Origin: TMP-86 sp031394735
GTDB lineage: Bacteria > Pseudomonadota > Gammaproteobacteria > Steroidobacterales > Steroidobacteraceae
Length of the DNA: 14,794 nucleotides
Reading direction: 5' to 3'
NCBI GenBank assembly: GCA_031394735.1
Contig: JANMXI010000059.1
Span: 1-14,794, forward strand
Part shown: positions 5,960 to 13,384 of the stretch, in pieces
How the letters are laid out: each line of letters begins with the position of its first letter
How positions within the stretch are numbered: the first letter of the stretch is position 1
The notes under the pieces: generated by a model
Told to the model about the DNA's origin: nothing
Databases searched by the model: none
What the model saw: the letters and a program-made list of their open reading frames with translations, nothing else
Position numbers and translations under genes: made by a program

Positions 5960-7381
5960 TCAGTCGTTGGCGCAACCCAAGGCTTTGCATAGACCGTGCA
6001 GCAGGGCCGCGCGGGCATGCGCCTTGTCATCCGCGGGAATCAGGGTCCAGGGTGCATGGCGAGAGTCGGTGAGCGACACCATGTCCGCCGCCGCCGTCTG
6101 AAATTCATCCCAGTGACGGCGATTTTCCAGATCCTCGGGATCCACCTTGAAGCGCTTGAGCGGCGCAGCCTTGCGCTGCTGGAAGCGCCGCGCCTGCTCC
6201 TGTTTGGACATCGCGAACCAGAATTTTGCGACCACGATGCGATGCTCGGTCAGACAGCGCTCGAACTCCACGATCTCGGCATAGGCACGCCGCCAGTCCG
6301 CATCGGATGCGAAACCGCGCACGCGTTCGACGAGTACGCGGCCATACCAGGAGCGGTCAAAAATACTGATGTGGCTGCGCGCGGGGAGATTTTTCCAGAA
6401 GCGCCACAGGTAGGGATGTGCTGCTTCGTCCGCGCTGGGTGCGCGCGTCGGCACGATCTGATACTGCCGCGGATCCAGGGTGGCGATGACGCGCTTGGTG
6501 GCGCTGCTCTTGCCGGCGGCGTCCATGCCTTCCAATACGATGACCAGTGAACGCTTCTTCCAGCGCTTGGATTGGATGGCATGCGCGAATCGCGACTGAT
6601 GTTCCAACAATACCTGCTCGTCATTCGCACCGGGTACACCGCCGCTGTTGGCCAGCGTGCGCAACCGCGCGGCGCGACCTGGCGGGGGCTGCCACCTTTC
6701 AGCGACCGTCGGTGGCGGACGAGTGGTCATGGTCGCCAACAATTGGCGCGCCAACGGCGCCGCTTGCCGGCCCTTGTAGGCATCGCTGTAGTTCGTCCAA
6801 CGGGCGCGCGGATGATCGGTGAGCGATTGGATCAGTGCATGCGCGCGCACCACTCGGGGGTAGCGCCGGCAATTGCGGCGGTCATTCTCCGAGATACGCC
6901 AGCGATTGAGGTCATCGGCAATGAGTTTCTTGACGCGGCGCCGCTGGGTGTCGGCATCGATGTCGAAATGCCATTTGAGAATGCGCACGCCATCCTCGCC
7001 CACCATGCGTTCCAGCGCGACGATTTCCTGTGCGCGCTGATCGATGACCGCGGGCTTTGCCTTGTCGAAGGCGAGATGAAACAGATCGCCGTACCAGCCG
7101 TCGAACCAGATGGCGGTCTCGCCCTGCCGCGGCATCGCCTGCCAGTAGCGCCAGGCCCAGGGTCGCGCGCGCTCGGCATCATCGCGCTTGCCCCAGGCAC
7201 GTGTGCTCAAGTTCTTGGGGTCGAGCCAGTCGCGCAGCGAGGCCAGGGCCTCGGTGCGACCGGCCGCCACGAGACCGGTTGCCATGACGATCAGGCTGTA
7301 GGCGCGACCGCGCTCCAGCGTAAATTGCGCATCCAACAGCGCATCTCGCAGTCCATCGAGGGTCGCGGTCTTCGTGGTCAG
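5960..7381 (-). CDS. pap: Polyphosphate:AMP phosphotransferase (two-domain PPK2, class II)
   Basis: Transfers phosphate from polyphosphate to AMP, giving ADP. Counting from the proposed CTG start it has 473 residues and two tandem PPK2 domains. The N-terminal domain is degenerate: GLVAAGRT at 36-43 replaces a Walker A with Arg42 instead of Lys, and WFDGWYG at 92-98 replaces the Walker B region. The C-terminal domain is intact: GMDAAGKSS at 285-293 with Lys291, FDRSWYGRVLVERV starting at 341 with Asp342-Arg343, and a basic lid RRFQQRK...LKRFKV. Homology (LRDALLDAQF) begins upstream of the first conventional internal start, TTG 7336, and ATG 7456 lies deep in the upstream gene. I therefore favour CTG 7381, which overlaps the upstream TGA and has AAGGTG (7395-7390) 8 bases before it. 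It is the last gene of the molybdenum hydroxylase operon. Confidence 0.88.
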   Translation of the reverse strand: MTTKTATLDGLRDALLDAQFTLERGRAYSLIVMATGLVAAGRTEALASLRDWLDPKNLSTRAWGKRDDAERARPWAWRYWQAMPRQGETAIWFDGWYGDLFHLAFDKAKPAVIDQRAQEIVALERMVGEDGVRILKWHFDIDADTQRRRVKKLIADDLNRWRISENDRRNCRRYPRVVRAHALIQSLTDHPRARWTNYSDAYKGRQAAPLARQLLATMTTRPPPTVAERWQPPPGRAARLRTLANSGGVPGANDEQVLLEHQSRFAHAIQSKRWKKRSLVIVLEGMDAAGKSSATKRVIATLDPRQYQIVPTRAPSADEAAHPYLWRFWKNLPARSHISIFDRSWYGRVLVERVRGFASDADWRRAYAEIVEFERCLTEHRIVVAKFWFAMSKQEQARRFQQRKAAPLKRFKVDPEDLENRRHWDEFQTAAADMVSLTDSRHAPWTLIPADDKAHARAALLHGLCKALGCAND

Positions 7382-9528
7382 ACCTTCAGCACCTTTTGCG
7401 TCGCGACGGGCAGGCTGCGGATGCGCTTGCTGGTGGCGGCGAAGATGGCATTGCACAGCGCCGGCGCCACCAGCGCCGTCGCCGGTTCACCGATGCCGCC
7501 CGGTTCCTCTTCGCTGTCGAGCAGCTTCACTTGGATCACCGGCGCTTCGTTGCTGCGCAGCAAGCGATACTGGTGGAAATTGGTCTGTTGCACCTTGCCG
7601 TCGATGAGCGTGATCTCGCCCCACAGCGAGGAGGTCAGACCAAAGATGATGGCGCTTTCTATCTGCGACTCGACGATGCGCGGGTTGACCATGCGGCCGC
7701 AATCCACGACGCAGGTGATCTTGTGAATCTTGAGCGTGTCATTCGCCGTGGAGATTTCGATGACCTGTGCCAGATGCGTGCCGTAGCCTTCCATCAGCGC
7801 GATGCCCTGAAAGTGGCCCTTCTCGACCTGACCCCAGCGGGCGTGTTTGGCGGTCTGTTCCAGCACGCGCTTGTGGCGCGGCTTTGGCCCAAGCAGATCG
7901 ATGCGAAATGCGTACGGATCCTTGCCGGCGGAATGCGCCAGCTCGTCCATGAAACTTTCGGCGACGAAGCAGTTCAGCGCATGGCTGACCGAGCGCATGT
8001 AACCTACATCGATGCCGATTTCCTGCCGTGTGTAGTTCACCGCGACATTGGGCACGTCGTAGAAATAGTTCGCTGCGGCTTCGACGGCGAACGGGTCCAC
8101 GCCCTTGTCCAGCCCGAACATGCGCGCGGTGATGGAGGGACCCGTGATGTGGAATTTCCACGCCGAGAGTTTGCCCTGCGCATCGAAGGCGCCGCTGATT
8201 TCATCGTAGCCCGGCGGCCGGTAAGTGTCGTGCGTGGTGTCGTCTTCGCGAGTCCACAGCAACTTGACCGGCTTGCCGACGGCCTTGGAGGCTTCGACAG
8301 CGGGTGGAATGAAGTCGATGTCGAGGCGCCGGCCGAAGCCGCCACCCAACAACGTCGTGAACACCCGCACCTGCTCAGGCTTCAGCCCGCACGCCTTGGC
8401 CGACACGGCCTGAGCCACCTGCTGAACCTGCGTGCCGACATACACATCGCAACCATCTGCCTTCACATCGGCCGTGCAGTTCATGGGCTCGAGCGTGGCG
8501 TGCGCCAGCAAGGGGAGCTCATAGACGGCGTTGACCGTCTTGGCGGCGCTCTTGAAAGCCGCGGCGACATCACCGGCCGCCAGCGCAGACAACCCTTTGT
8601 CCGTCGTCGCGCCTTTTTTCAGCGTGGCGCGAATCGCCGCATTGTTGAGTTTGGCATTCGGGCCTGCGTCCCATTCGATCTTGAGCGCATCGCGCGCCGT
8701 CTTCGCCTGCCAGAAATGCTCGGCCACCACGGCAACGCCGCCGGAAGTGTTGACCACCTTGACCACGCCGGGCATTTTTTCGGCCGTCGCAGCATCGAAT
8801 GATTTGACCTTGCCACCCAGCATCGGCGGTTGCGCCAGCGAGGCGTACAACATGCCGGGCAATTTGACGTCGATGCCGTATTGCGCGCTGCCGTCGACCT
8901 TGCCCGGCGAGTCCAGACGCGCAACCCCCTGACCAATGATCTTGAAGTCGCCATAGGCCTTGAGTTTCACGTCCTTGGGCGGCGTCATCTTGGAGGCCGC
9001 TTCGGCGACGTCGCCGTAGGTGAGCACTTTGCCGTGCGCGTTGATGATGGTGGCGTTCGCCACGCGGCATTGACCGGGGTCCACGCCCCACTCCTGCGCC
9101 GCGGCGGCGATGAGCATGTGGCGGGTTTGAGCGCCGGCAGTGCGCAGCTTCACCCACGCATCCTGCACACTGGTGCTGCCGCCGGTGACCTGACCACCGA
9201 CGAGTTTGTTGATATAGACATCGCCCGGCGGCGCTGCCTCCACCTGAATCTTATCCAGGGGGATTTCCAATTCCTCGGCGAGCAACTGGGTCAGCGACGT
9301 GTACACGCCCTGGCCCATCTCAGAACGATCCACCAACACGGTGATGGAATTGTCGCCTTTGATTTTCAACCAGGCATTGGGCTGACCGCCCAGACCGGCG
9401 CCCGCCTTGGCCGCAGGTTTGCTGTCGCAACCGGGAAGGGTCAAGGCGAGGATGAAGCCGCCGCTTACCGTCGCGGAGGCTTTCAAAAAGCCGCGGCGAG
9501 ACAGGACGTCGAGTTCTTGCGCACTCAT
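7378..9528 (-). CDS. iorB: Molybdenum hydroxylase large subunit, isoquinoline 1-oxidoreductase beta (IorB) type, Tat-exported
   Basis: Molybdopterin-binding subunit of a xanthine-oxidase-family enzyme that hydroxylates N-heterocycles or oxidises aldehydes, 716 residues. The start ATG 9528 overlaps the stop of the 2Fe-2S gene (ATGA). Residues 10-16, SRRGFLK, begin a twin-arginine signal. The hydrophobic stretch ends LPGC with Cys34 followed by Asp35, so it may be a Tat lipoprotein kept at the inner membrane. Family marks are LVDRSEMGQGVYT at 65-77, GGQVTGGSTSV at 111-121, HATLEPMNC at 343-351, cofactor loop LLGGGFGRR at 393-401, and the catalytic Glu681 in GGIGEPATALVAPA. The compact order, with signal and molybdenum domains in one chain, is the IorB rather than XdhB arrangement. 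No FAD subunit, cytochrome c subunit or XdhC-type chaperone gene is adjacent. The substrate cannot be inferred. Confidence 0.92.
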   Translation of the reverse strand: MSAQELDVLSRRGFLKASATVSGGFILALTLPGCDSKPAAKAGAGLGGQPNAWLKIKGDNSITVLVDRSEMGQGVYTSLTQLLAEELEIPLDKIQVEAAPPGDVYINKLVGGQVTGGSTSVQDAWVKLRTAGAQTRHMLIAAAAQEWGVDPGQCRVANATIINAHGKVLTYGDVAEAASKMTPPKDVKLKAYGDFKIIGQGVARLDSPGKVDGSAQYGIDVKLPGMLYASLAQPPMLGGKVKSFDAATAEKMPGVVKVVNTSGGVAVVAEHFWQAKTARDALKIEWDAGPNAKLNNAAIRATLKKGATTDKGLSALAAGDVAAAFKSAAKTVNAVYELPLLAHATLEPMNCTADVKADGCDVYVGTQVQQVAQAVSAKACGLKPEQVRVFTTLLGGGFGRRLDIDFIPPAVEASKAVGKPVKLLWTREDDTTHDTYRPPGYDEISGAFDAQGKLSAWKFHITGPSITARMFGLDKGVDPFAVEAAANYFYDVPNVAVNYTRQEIGIDVGYMRSVSHALNCFVAESFMDELAHSAGKDPYAFRIDLLGPKPRHKRVLEQTAKHARWGQVEKGHFQGIALMEGYGTHLAQVIEISTANDTLKIHKITCVVDCGRMVNPRIVESQIESAIIFGLTSSLWGEITLIDGKVQQTNFHQYRLLRSNEAPVIQVKLLDSEEEPGGIGEPATALVAPALCNAIFAATSKRIRSLPVATQKVLKV

Positions 9529-9989
9529 GCGTCCACCTTGAGCAATTCGGCAGCGCGGTGGATGGCCTTGCGAATGCGCGGATAGGTGCCGCAGCGACAG
9601 ATGTTGCCGGCCATGGCCGTGTCGATATCCGCATCGGTCGGATTCGGGTTGCTCTTGAGCAACGCCGCCGCCGACATGATCTGGCCGGACTGGCAGTAGC
9701 CGCATTGAGGCACGTCGATTTCCAGCCAGGCTTTCTGCACCGCATGACTGCGGTCCTTGGACAAACCCTCGATGGTGGTGACGGACTTATCGGCGACGGC
9801 GCTCAACGGCACCTGACACGAACGTGTCGCCGCTGCGTCGATGATGACGGTACAGGCGCCGCACAGACCCATGCCGCAGCCGAACTTCGTGCCGGTCATG
9901 CCCAGATGATCGCGGATGACCCACAGGAGCGGCGTTTCCGGCGCAGCGTCGGTGCTCAGCGATTGACCGTTGACGGTAACCTTGATCAT
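9525..9989 (-). CDS. iorA: 2Fe-2S subunit of the molybdenum hydroxylase, IorA type
   Basis: Electron-transfer subunit that passes electrons from the molybdenum site of the large subunit through two 2Fe-2S clusters, 154 residues. The N-terminal plant-type ferredoxin domain has Cys38, Cys43, Cys46 and Cys58. The C-terminal helical domain has Cys96, Cys99, Cys131 and Cys133 in CGYCQSG and CRCGTY. All eight ligands are present. It has no signal peptide of its own and probably crosses the membrane folded with the Tat-signal-bearing large subunit. The start ATG 9989 has a strong Shine-Dalgarno (GAGGGGGG, 10005-9998) 8 bases upstream. Its stop overlaps the next start as ATGA, so the two are translationally coupled. 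The order small then large is standard for IorAB-type enzymes. Confidence 0.95.
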   Translation of the reverse strand: MIKVTVNGQSLSTDAAPETPLLWVIRDHLGMTGTKFGCGMGLCGACTVIIDAAATRSCQVPLSAVADKSVTTIEGLSKDRSHAVQKAWLEIDVPQCGYCQSGQIMSAAALLKSNPNPTDADIDTAMAGNICRCGTYPRIRKAIHRAAELLKVDA

Positions 9990-9997
9990 TCTAGAAA

Positions 9998-10005
9998 CCC
10001 CCCTC
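9998..10005 (-). promoter_or_regulatory. Strong Shine-Dalgarno (GAGGGGGG) for the 2Fe-2S subunit
   Basis: On the minus strand GAGGGGGG ends 8 bases before ATG 9989. It contrasts with the leaderless-looking starts elsewhere in the window and supports 9989 as the start. Confidence 0.65.
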
Positions 10006-10025
10006 GTAGACCTGCCGATCGCGGG

Positions 10026-10031
10026 TAATAT
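10026..10031 (+). promoter_or_regulatory. Possible -10 element TAATAT upstream of the AI-2E family gene
   Basis: TAATAT ends 7 bases before ATG 10039, the start of a 19-codon reading frame coupled to the permease gene. This repeats the spacing seen at 5499-5512. No Shine-Dalgarno lies between. No clear -35. Confidence 0.4.
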
Positions 10032-10032
10032 A
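10027..10032 (-). promoter_or_regulatory. Possible -10 element TATATT for the iorAB-pap operon
   Basis: The reverse complement of 10027-10032 is TATATT. Transcription would begin near 10020, leaving a leader of about 30 bases that contains the Shine-Dalgarno. It overlaps a plus-strand TAATAT. No clear -35 at normal spacing. Confidence 0.4.
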
Positions 10033-10038
10033 GCGCCG

Positions 10039-10098
10039 ATGAGTCAAACTGGCACCAAAGAAACGCGCTGCGGCGGCGCTACGAACCTGCGCCCGTGA
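10039..10098 (+). CDS. Putative 19-codon upstream ORF coupled to the AI-2E family gene
   Basis: ATG 10039 opens a frame encoding MSQTGTKETRCGGATNLRP. Its TGA (10096-10098) overlaps the GTG start of the permease gene (10095-10097) as GTGA. The -10-like TAATAT 7 bases before the ATG would make this ATG the 5' end of the mRNA. The permease GTG has no Shine-Dalgarno of its own, so termination-reinitiation from this small frame could supply ribosomes. No recognisable peptide family. It may instead be untranslated leader, or the remnant of a longer N-terminus after a frameshift. Confidence 0.28.
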   Translation: MSQTGTKETRCGGATNLRP

Positions 10099-11147
10099 CC
10101 CGCGCCGATTCACTCTACGGGCGCGGCTTTGCCATCGCCGTCACGGTCGTCCTGGGCTACGCCGTGCTGAAGATTCTGGCGCCCTTTACCGGCGCCATGA
10201 CCTGGGCCATTTTTCTGGCCTTTCTGCTGCATCCGCTCAACCTGCGGCTGCGGCGCAGAACCCGCGGCACTGCCTCGGCGGCCGGCATTCTCACCGCGTT
10301 GACGCCGGTGGCCATCCTGCTGCCGTTGTCGGCCCTGTCTGTGCAATTCGTCGCGCAGGTGTCCACGCTGGTGGCGCAATTGCAGGCCGCCGCACGCAAA
10401 TTCGACATTCACAGCATTCAGGACGTGGCGCAATTCCCGTGGATCGCCCGTTTGAATCAATGGGTGCAGGCACAGTTTTCCGTCAGCGCGGAGCAGATCC
10501 AGGGCTGGGTGTTGACGGGCTCGCAGGAAGCGCTGCAAATCGCGGCCAACTTGGGTAGTTCCCTGTTCCTCGGCACGCTGAACACGGTGGCGGCTTTCGT
10601 GCTGATGCTGTTTCTGCTGTTCTTCTTTCTGCGCGACGGCGATGCCATGTTCGCGCGCATTCGCGCGTTGATCCCGATGGAGGAGCGGCGCAAGGAGCGG
10701 CTGCTGTCGCATTCTCGCGATCTGACCCGTGCCATCGTTTTCGGCGCCGCCGTCACCTCGCTGGTGCAGGGACTGATCGTCGGCGTGGGATTCGCGATCT
10801 GCGGCCTGCCCTCGCCGGTGGTGTTCGGCGTTGCCGCGGCCCTGCTGTCCATGCTCCCCGTCGGCGGCACGGCCATTGTGTGGGTGCCCGGCGCGCTCGC
10901 CTTGTTCGCACAGAATCGCTGGGGCTTCGGTATTTTCATGGTGGTGTGGGGACTGTTGTCCTCCGGTGTGGACAATGTGCTGCGCCCGTTGCTGATCTCG
11001 GGCCGCGCGCCGATTTCCTCGCTGGCGGTATTCGTGGGGGTGCTGGGCGGCATCTCGGCATTCGGACCCATCGGCATCGTGATGGGCCCGGTCGTTCTGT
11101 CGTTGGCGCTGGTGCTGCTGAATTTTCTCGAAGAAGATCAGGTCTGA
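10095..11147 (+). CDS. AI-2E family transporter (PerM/UPF0118 membrane protein)
   Basis: Polytopic inner-membrane protein of the AI-2E/PerM family, 350 residues; members include a proposed autoinducer-2 exporter and Na+/H+ antiporters. Hydrophobic segments lie near 11-30, 32-48, 63-88, 158-179, 214-236, 240-271, 275-290 and 307-343, with a soluble stretch at 90-150. Family marks in the second half are GLIVGVGFAICGLPSPVVFG at 226-245, LPVGGTAIVW at 254-263, DNVLRPLLISGR at 293-304 and GGISAFGPIGIVMGP at 318-332. GTG 10095 is the first conventional start in frame: the frame is open upstream to a TAA at 10026-10028 but holds no ATG, GTG or TTG. The substrate cannot be predicted, and many family members have no link to AI-2. 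It is divergent from the molybdenum hydroxylase operon. Confidence 0.9.
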   Translation: MTRADSLYGRGFAIAVTVVLGYAVLKILAPFTGAMTWAIFLAFLLHPLNLRLRRRTRGTASAAGILTALTPVAILLPLSALSVQFVAQVSTLVAQLQAAARKFDIHSIQDVAQFPWIARLNQWVQAQFSVSAEQIQGWVLTGSQEALQIAANLGSSLFLGTLNTVAAFVLMLFLLFFFLRDGDAMFARIRALIPMEERRKERLLSHSRDLTRAIVFGAAVTSLVQGLIVGVGFAICGLPSPVVFGVAAALLSMLPVGGTAIVWVPGALALFAQNRWGFGIFMVVWGLLSSGVDNVLRPLLISGRAPISSLAVFVGVLGGISAFGPIGIVMGPVVLSLALVLLNFLEEDQV

Positions 11148-11177
11148 TCCGCATCGCGGCGCACGCGGATCGTCTTT
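11146..11177 (+). terminator. Candidate terminator after the AI-2E family gene
   Basis: GATCCGC at 11146-11152 is the exact reverse complement of GCGGATC at 11165-11171, with a 12-base loop, followed by GTCTTTCCCC. The stem begins at the permease stop codon. The T run is short, so termination may be partial, but the position between the permease and the uvrD promoter fits. Confidence 0.4.
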
Positions 11178-11199
11178 CCCCGCGCGCCTGACTTCCCAG

Positions 11200-11205
11200 T
11201 ACAAT
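11200..11205 (+). promoter_or_regulatory. Likely -10 element TACAAT of uvrD
   Basis: TACAAT (one mismatch to TATAAT) ends 10 bases before the uvrD ATG at 11216. Transcription would begin only a few bases before the start codon, and no Shine-Dalgarno is present. No clear -35. Confidence 0.45.
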
Positions 11206-11215
11206 CCGCGCCCTT

Positions 11216-13372
11216 ATGGATGTCTCCCACCTGTTGGATTCCTTGAATGACGCGCAGCGCCAGGCCGTGGCCGCGCCGCAGGCACCCGTGTTGGTGCTGG
11301 CCGGCGCCGGCAGCGGCAAGACCCGCGTGCTCGTGCATCGCATCGCCTGGCTGATCCAGGTCGAGGGCGTTTCGCCACAAGGCATTCTGTCGGTGACCTT
11401 CACCAACAAGGCCGCCGCCGAAATGCGCGGGCGCGTCGAAACCTTGTTGCGCATTCCGGCCCACTCGCTGTGGATCGGCACCTTTCACGGACTCGCACAC
11501 CGCCTGCTGCGCATGCATTGGCGCGAGGCGGGATTGACGCAGACCTTTCAGATTCTCGACAGCGACGATCAGGCGCGGATCATCAAGAAAGTGCTCAAGG
11601 CGTTGGATCTGGATGAGACGCGCTGGGTGCCGCGTGAAATCCAATGGTTCATCAATGCGCAGAAGGATGAGGGCCTGCGTCCGAAGCACATCAAGGACGA
11701 CGGCGACCCCACGCGGCGGCAGCTGATCAAGATCTATCAGGCCTACGAGGACGCCTGCCAGCGCGCGCAGGTGGTGGATTTCGCGGAGCTGTTGCTGCGG
11801 GCGTATGAAATCTGGCGCGACAACCCGCCGCTGCTCGAGCATTACCGCAACCGCTTCCGGCATGTGCTGGTGGATGAATTCCAGGACACCAACACCATTC
11901 AATACAAATGGTTGAGCCTGCTCGCGGGGCCTGCCGGGATGCCCTTCGTGGTGGGCGATGACGACCAGTCGATTTATCGCTGGCGCGGCGCCCGTGTGGA
12001 AAACCTGAATCAGTTCCAGCGCGATTTCCCGGGCACGCAGCTGTTCCGTCTGGAGCAGAACTATCGCTCCACCGGCACTATTTTGAAGGTGGCGAACGCG
12101 CTCATCGCCAACAATTCCGGCCGCATGGGCAAGACGCTGTGGACCAGCGGTGAGGATGGTGACAAGGTCAAGATCTACGCCGCCTTCAACGAACGCGACG
12201 AGGCGGATTTCGTCATCAACCGCATCCGCGACTGGTCACAGCTCGGCGGCGCGCGCCGCGAAGTGGCCATCCTGTACCGCTCCAACGCACAATCGCGCGT
12301 GCTGGAAGAGGCGCTGCTGAACGCGCGCATTCCGTATCGCGTGTACGGCGGATTGCGCTTCTTCGAGCGCGCCGAGATCAAGGACGCGTTGGCCTATCTG
12401 CGGCTGATGTCCAGCCGCACCGACGACACCTCTTTCGAACGGGTGGTGAATCTGCCGACCCGCGGCATCGGCGCGAAAACGCTGGATACGGTGCGCGCCA
12501 CTGCGCGCGCGAATGCGACCTCGCTGTGGGTGGCGGCCGGCGCCAGCATCCAGGAATTGCCGCAGAAGGCCGCGCAATCGTTGCATGCATTTTTGAGCCT
12601 GATCGAAAAAATGCACGCGGAGACCCAGAGCCTGGAATTGCATGAGAAGGTCGATCACGTGGTGCAGATCTCGGGGCTGATCGAGCATTTCAAAAAGGAA
12701 AAGGGCGAGCGCGGCGAAGCGCGCATCGACAACCTGGCCGAATTGGTCAGCGCCGCGCGCGGCTTCACGCTCGAAGCCGACAGCGAACTCTCGCCGCTGG
12801 ATTCCTTCCTCGCGCACGCCGTGCTCGAATCGGGTGAGGCGCAGGGCGACGCCTGGGACGACTGCGTGCAGATGATGACGTTGCATTCGGCCAAGGGCCT
12901 GGAGTTTCCGCTGGTGTTCATGACCGGCATGGAAGACGGCCTGTTTCCACATCAACGTTCCATCGCCGAACTGGCGAGCCTCGAGGAGGAACGCCGGCTG
13001 TGTTATGTCGGCACCACGCGCGCCATGAAGCAGCTGTATCTGACCTATGCCGAGCAGCGACGCCTGCATGGCGTGGACACCTTCGGTCAGGCCTCGCGCT
13101 TCATCAGCGAATTGCCCGCTGATCTGCTGGACGAAGTGCGCCCGCGCGTGCAGGTATCGCGGCCGGTGTACGTGGGCCGCAAGAATCAGAGCCTGGAGGA
13201 GCCGGCGCCCACCGGCATGCGCATGGGCAGCCGTGTGCGTCATTCGAAGTTCGGCGACGGCGTGGTCCTGAATTTCGAGGGCAATGGCCCGCATGCGCGC
13301 ATTCAGGTGAATTTCGAGCGGCAGGGCACCAAATGGCTGATGCTGTCCTACGCCAATCTCGAGGTGGTGTAA
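11216..13372 (+). CDS. uvrD: DNA helicase II (UvrD/PcrA, superfamily 1A)
   Basis: ATP-driven 3'-5' DNA helicase of nucleotide excision and mismatch repair, 718 residues; E. coli UvrD is about 720. All SF1A motifs are visible: Q motif LNDAQRQAV at 10-18, Walker A AGAGSGKT at 29-36, TFTNKAAAEM at 61-70, TFHGLAHRLLR at 89-99, Walker B VDEFQDTN at 219-226, GDDDQSIYRWRGA at 247-259, LEQNYRS at 279-285, AILYRSNAQSR at 351-361, MTLHSAKGLEF at 554-564 and EERRLCYVGTTRA at 591-603. The C-terminal GSRVRHSKFGDGVV...VNFERQGTKWLML (671-710) is the Tudor-like domain that in PcrA and UvrD contacts RNA polymerase, separating it from Rep. The start ATG 11216 lacks a Shine-Dalgarno and has a -10 box 10 bases away. 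trkA starts 12 bases after the stop. Confidence 0.97.
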   Translation: MDVSHLLDSLNDAQRQAVAAPQAPVLVLAGAGSGKTRVLVHRIAWLIQVEGVSPQGILSVTFTNKAAAEMRGRVETLLRIPAHSLWIGTFHGLAHRLLRMHWREAGLTQTFQILDSDDQARIIKKVLKALDLDETRWVPREIQWFINAQKDEGLRPKHIKDDGDPTRRQLIKIYQAYEDACQRAQVVDFAELLLRAYEIWRDNPPLLEHYRNRFRHVLVDEFQDTNTIQYKWLSLLAGPAGMPFVVGDDDQSIYRWRGARVENLNQFQRDFPGTQLFRLEQNYRSTGTILKVANALIANNSGRMGKTLWTSGEDGDKVKIYAAFNERDEADFVINRIRDWSQLGGARREVAILYRSNAQSRVLEEALLNARIPYRVYGGLRFFERAEIKDALAYLRLMSSRTDDTSFERVVNLPTRGIGAKTLDTVRATARANATSLWVAAGASIQELPQKAAQSLHAFLSLIEKMHAETQSLELHEKVDHVVQISGLIEHFKKEKGERGEARIDNLAELVSAARGFTLEADSELSPLDSFLAHAVLESGEAQGDAWDDCVQMMTLHSAKGLEFPLVFMTGMEDGLFPHQRSIAELASLEEERRLCYVGTTRAMKQLYLTYAEQRRLHGVDTFGQASRFISELPADLLDEVRPRVQVSRPVYVGRKNQSLEEPAPTGMRMGSRVRHSKFGDGVVLNFEGNGPHARIQVNFERQGTKWLMLSYANLEVV

Positions 13373-13375
13373 AAT
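13370..13375 (+). promoter_or_regulatory. Possible -10 element TAAAAT of trkA, overlapping the uvrD stop
   Basis: TAAAAT contains the uvrD TAA stop (13370-13372) and ends 9 bases before the trkA GTG at 13385. Transcription would begin at or just before the GTG. Co-transcription with uvrD is also possible, and no -35 is evident. Confidence 0.35.
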
Positions 13376-13384
13376 AGCGGCACT

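Noticed and set aside
5941..5974. Imperfect inverted repeat between the plus-strand VOC gene and the polyphosphate kinase gene (TGCGC/GCGCA and AACG/CGTT)
   Set aside because: Broken stem with an asymmetrical internal loop and no T run on either side; not enough for a terminator call.
7336..7456. TTG 7336 and ATG 7456 as starts of the polyphosphate kinase gene
   Set aside because: TTG 7336 would drop conserved LRDALL. ATG 7456 lacks a ribosome site and adds residues that look like antisense or out-of-frame translation of iorB. Neither is formally excluded.
6572..7726. 384-residue plus-strand open frame
   Set aside because: Antisense to the polyphosphate kinase gene and the end of iorB; no motif, and it crosses the boundary of two real genes.
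7396..8802. 468-residue plus-strand open frame
   Set aside because: Antisense to iorB, which has clear family motifs throughout. The translation is rich in Arg, His, Gln and Asp with no recognisable domain, as expected for a GC-rich shadow.
10110..11204. 364-residue minus-strand open frame rich in His, Gln and Arg
   Set aside because: Mirror of the membrane protein's hydrophobic codons; low-complexity composition and no family match.
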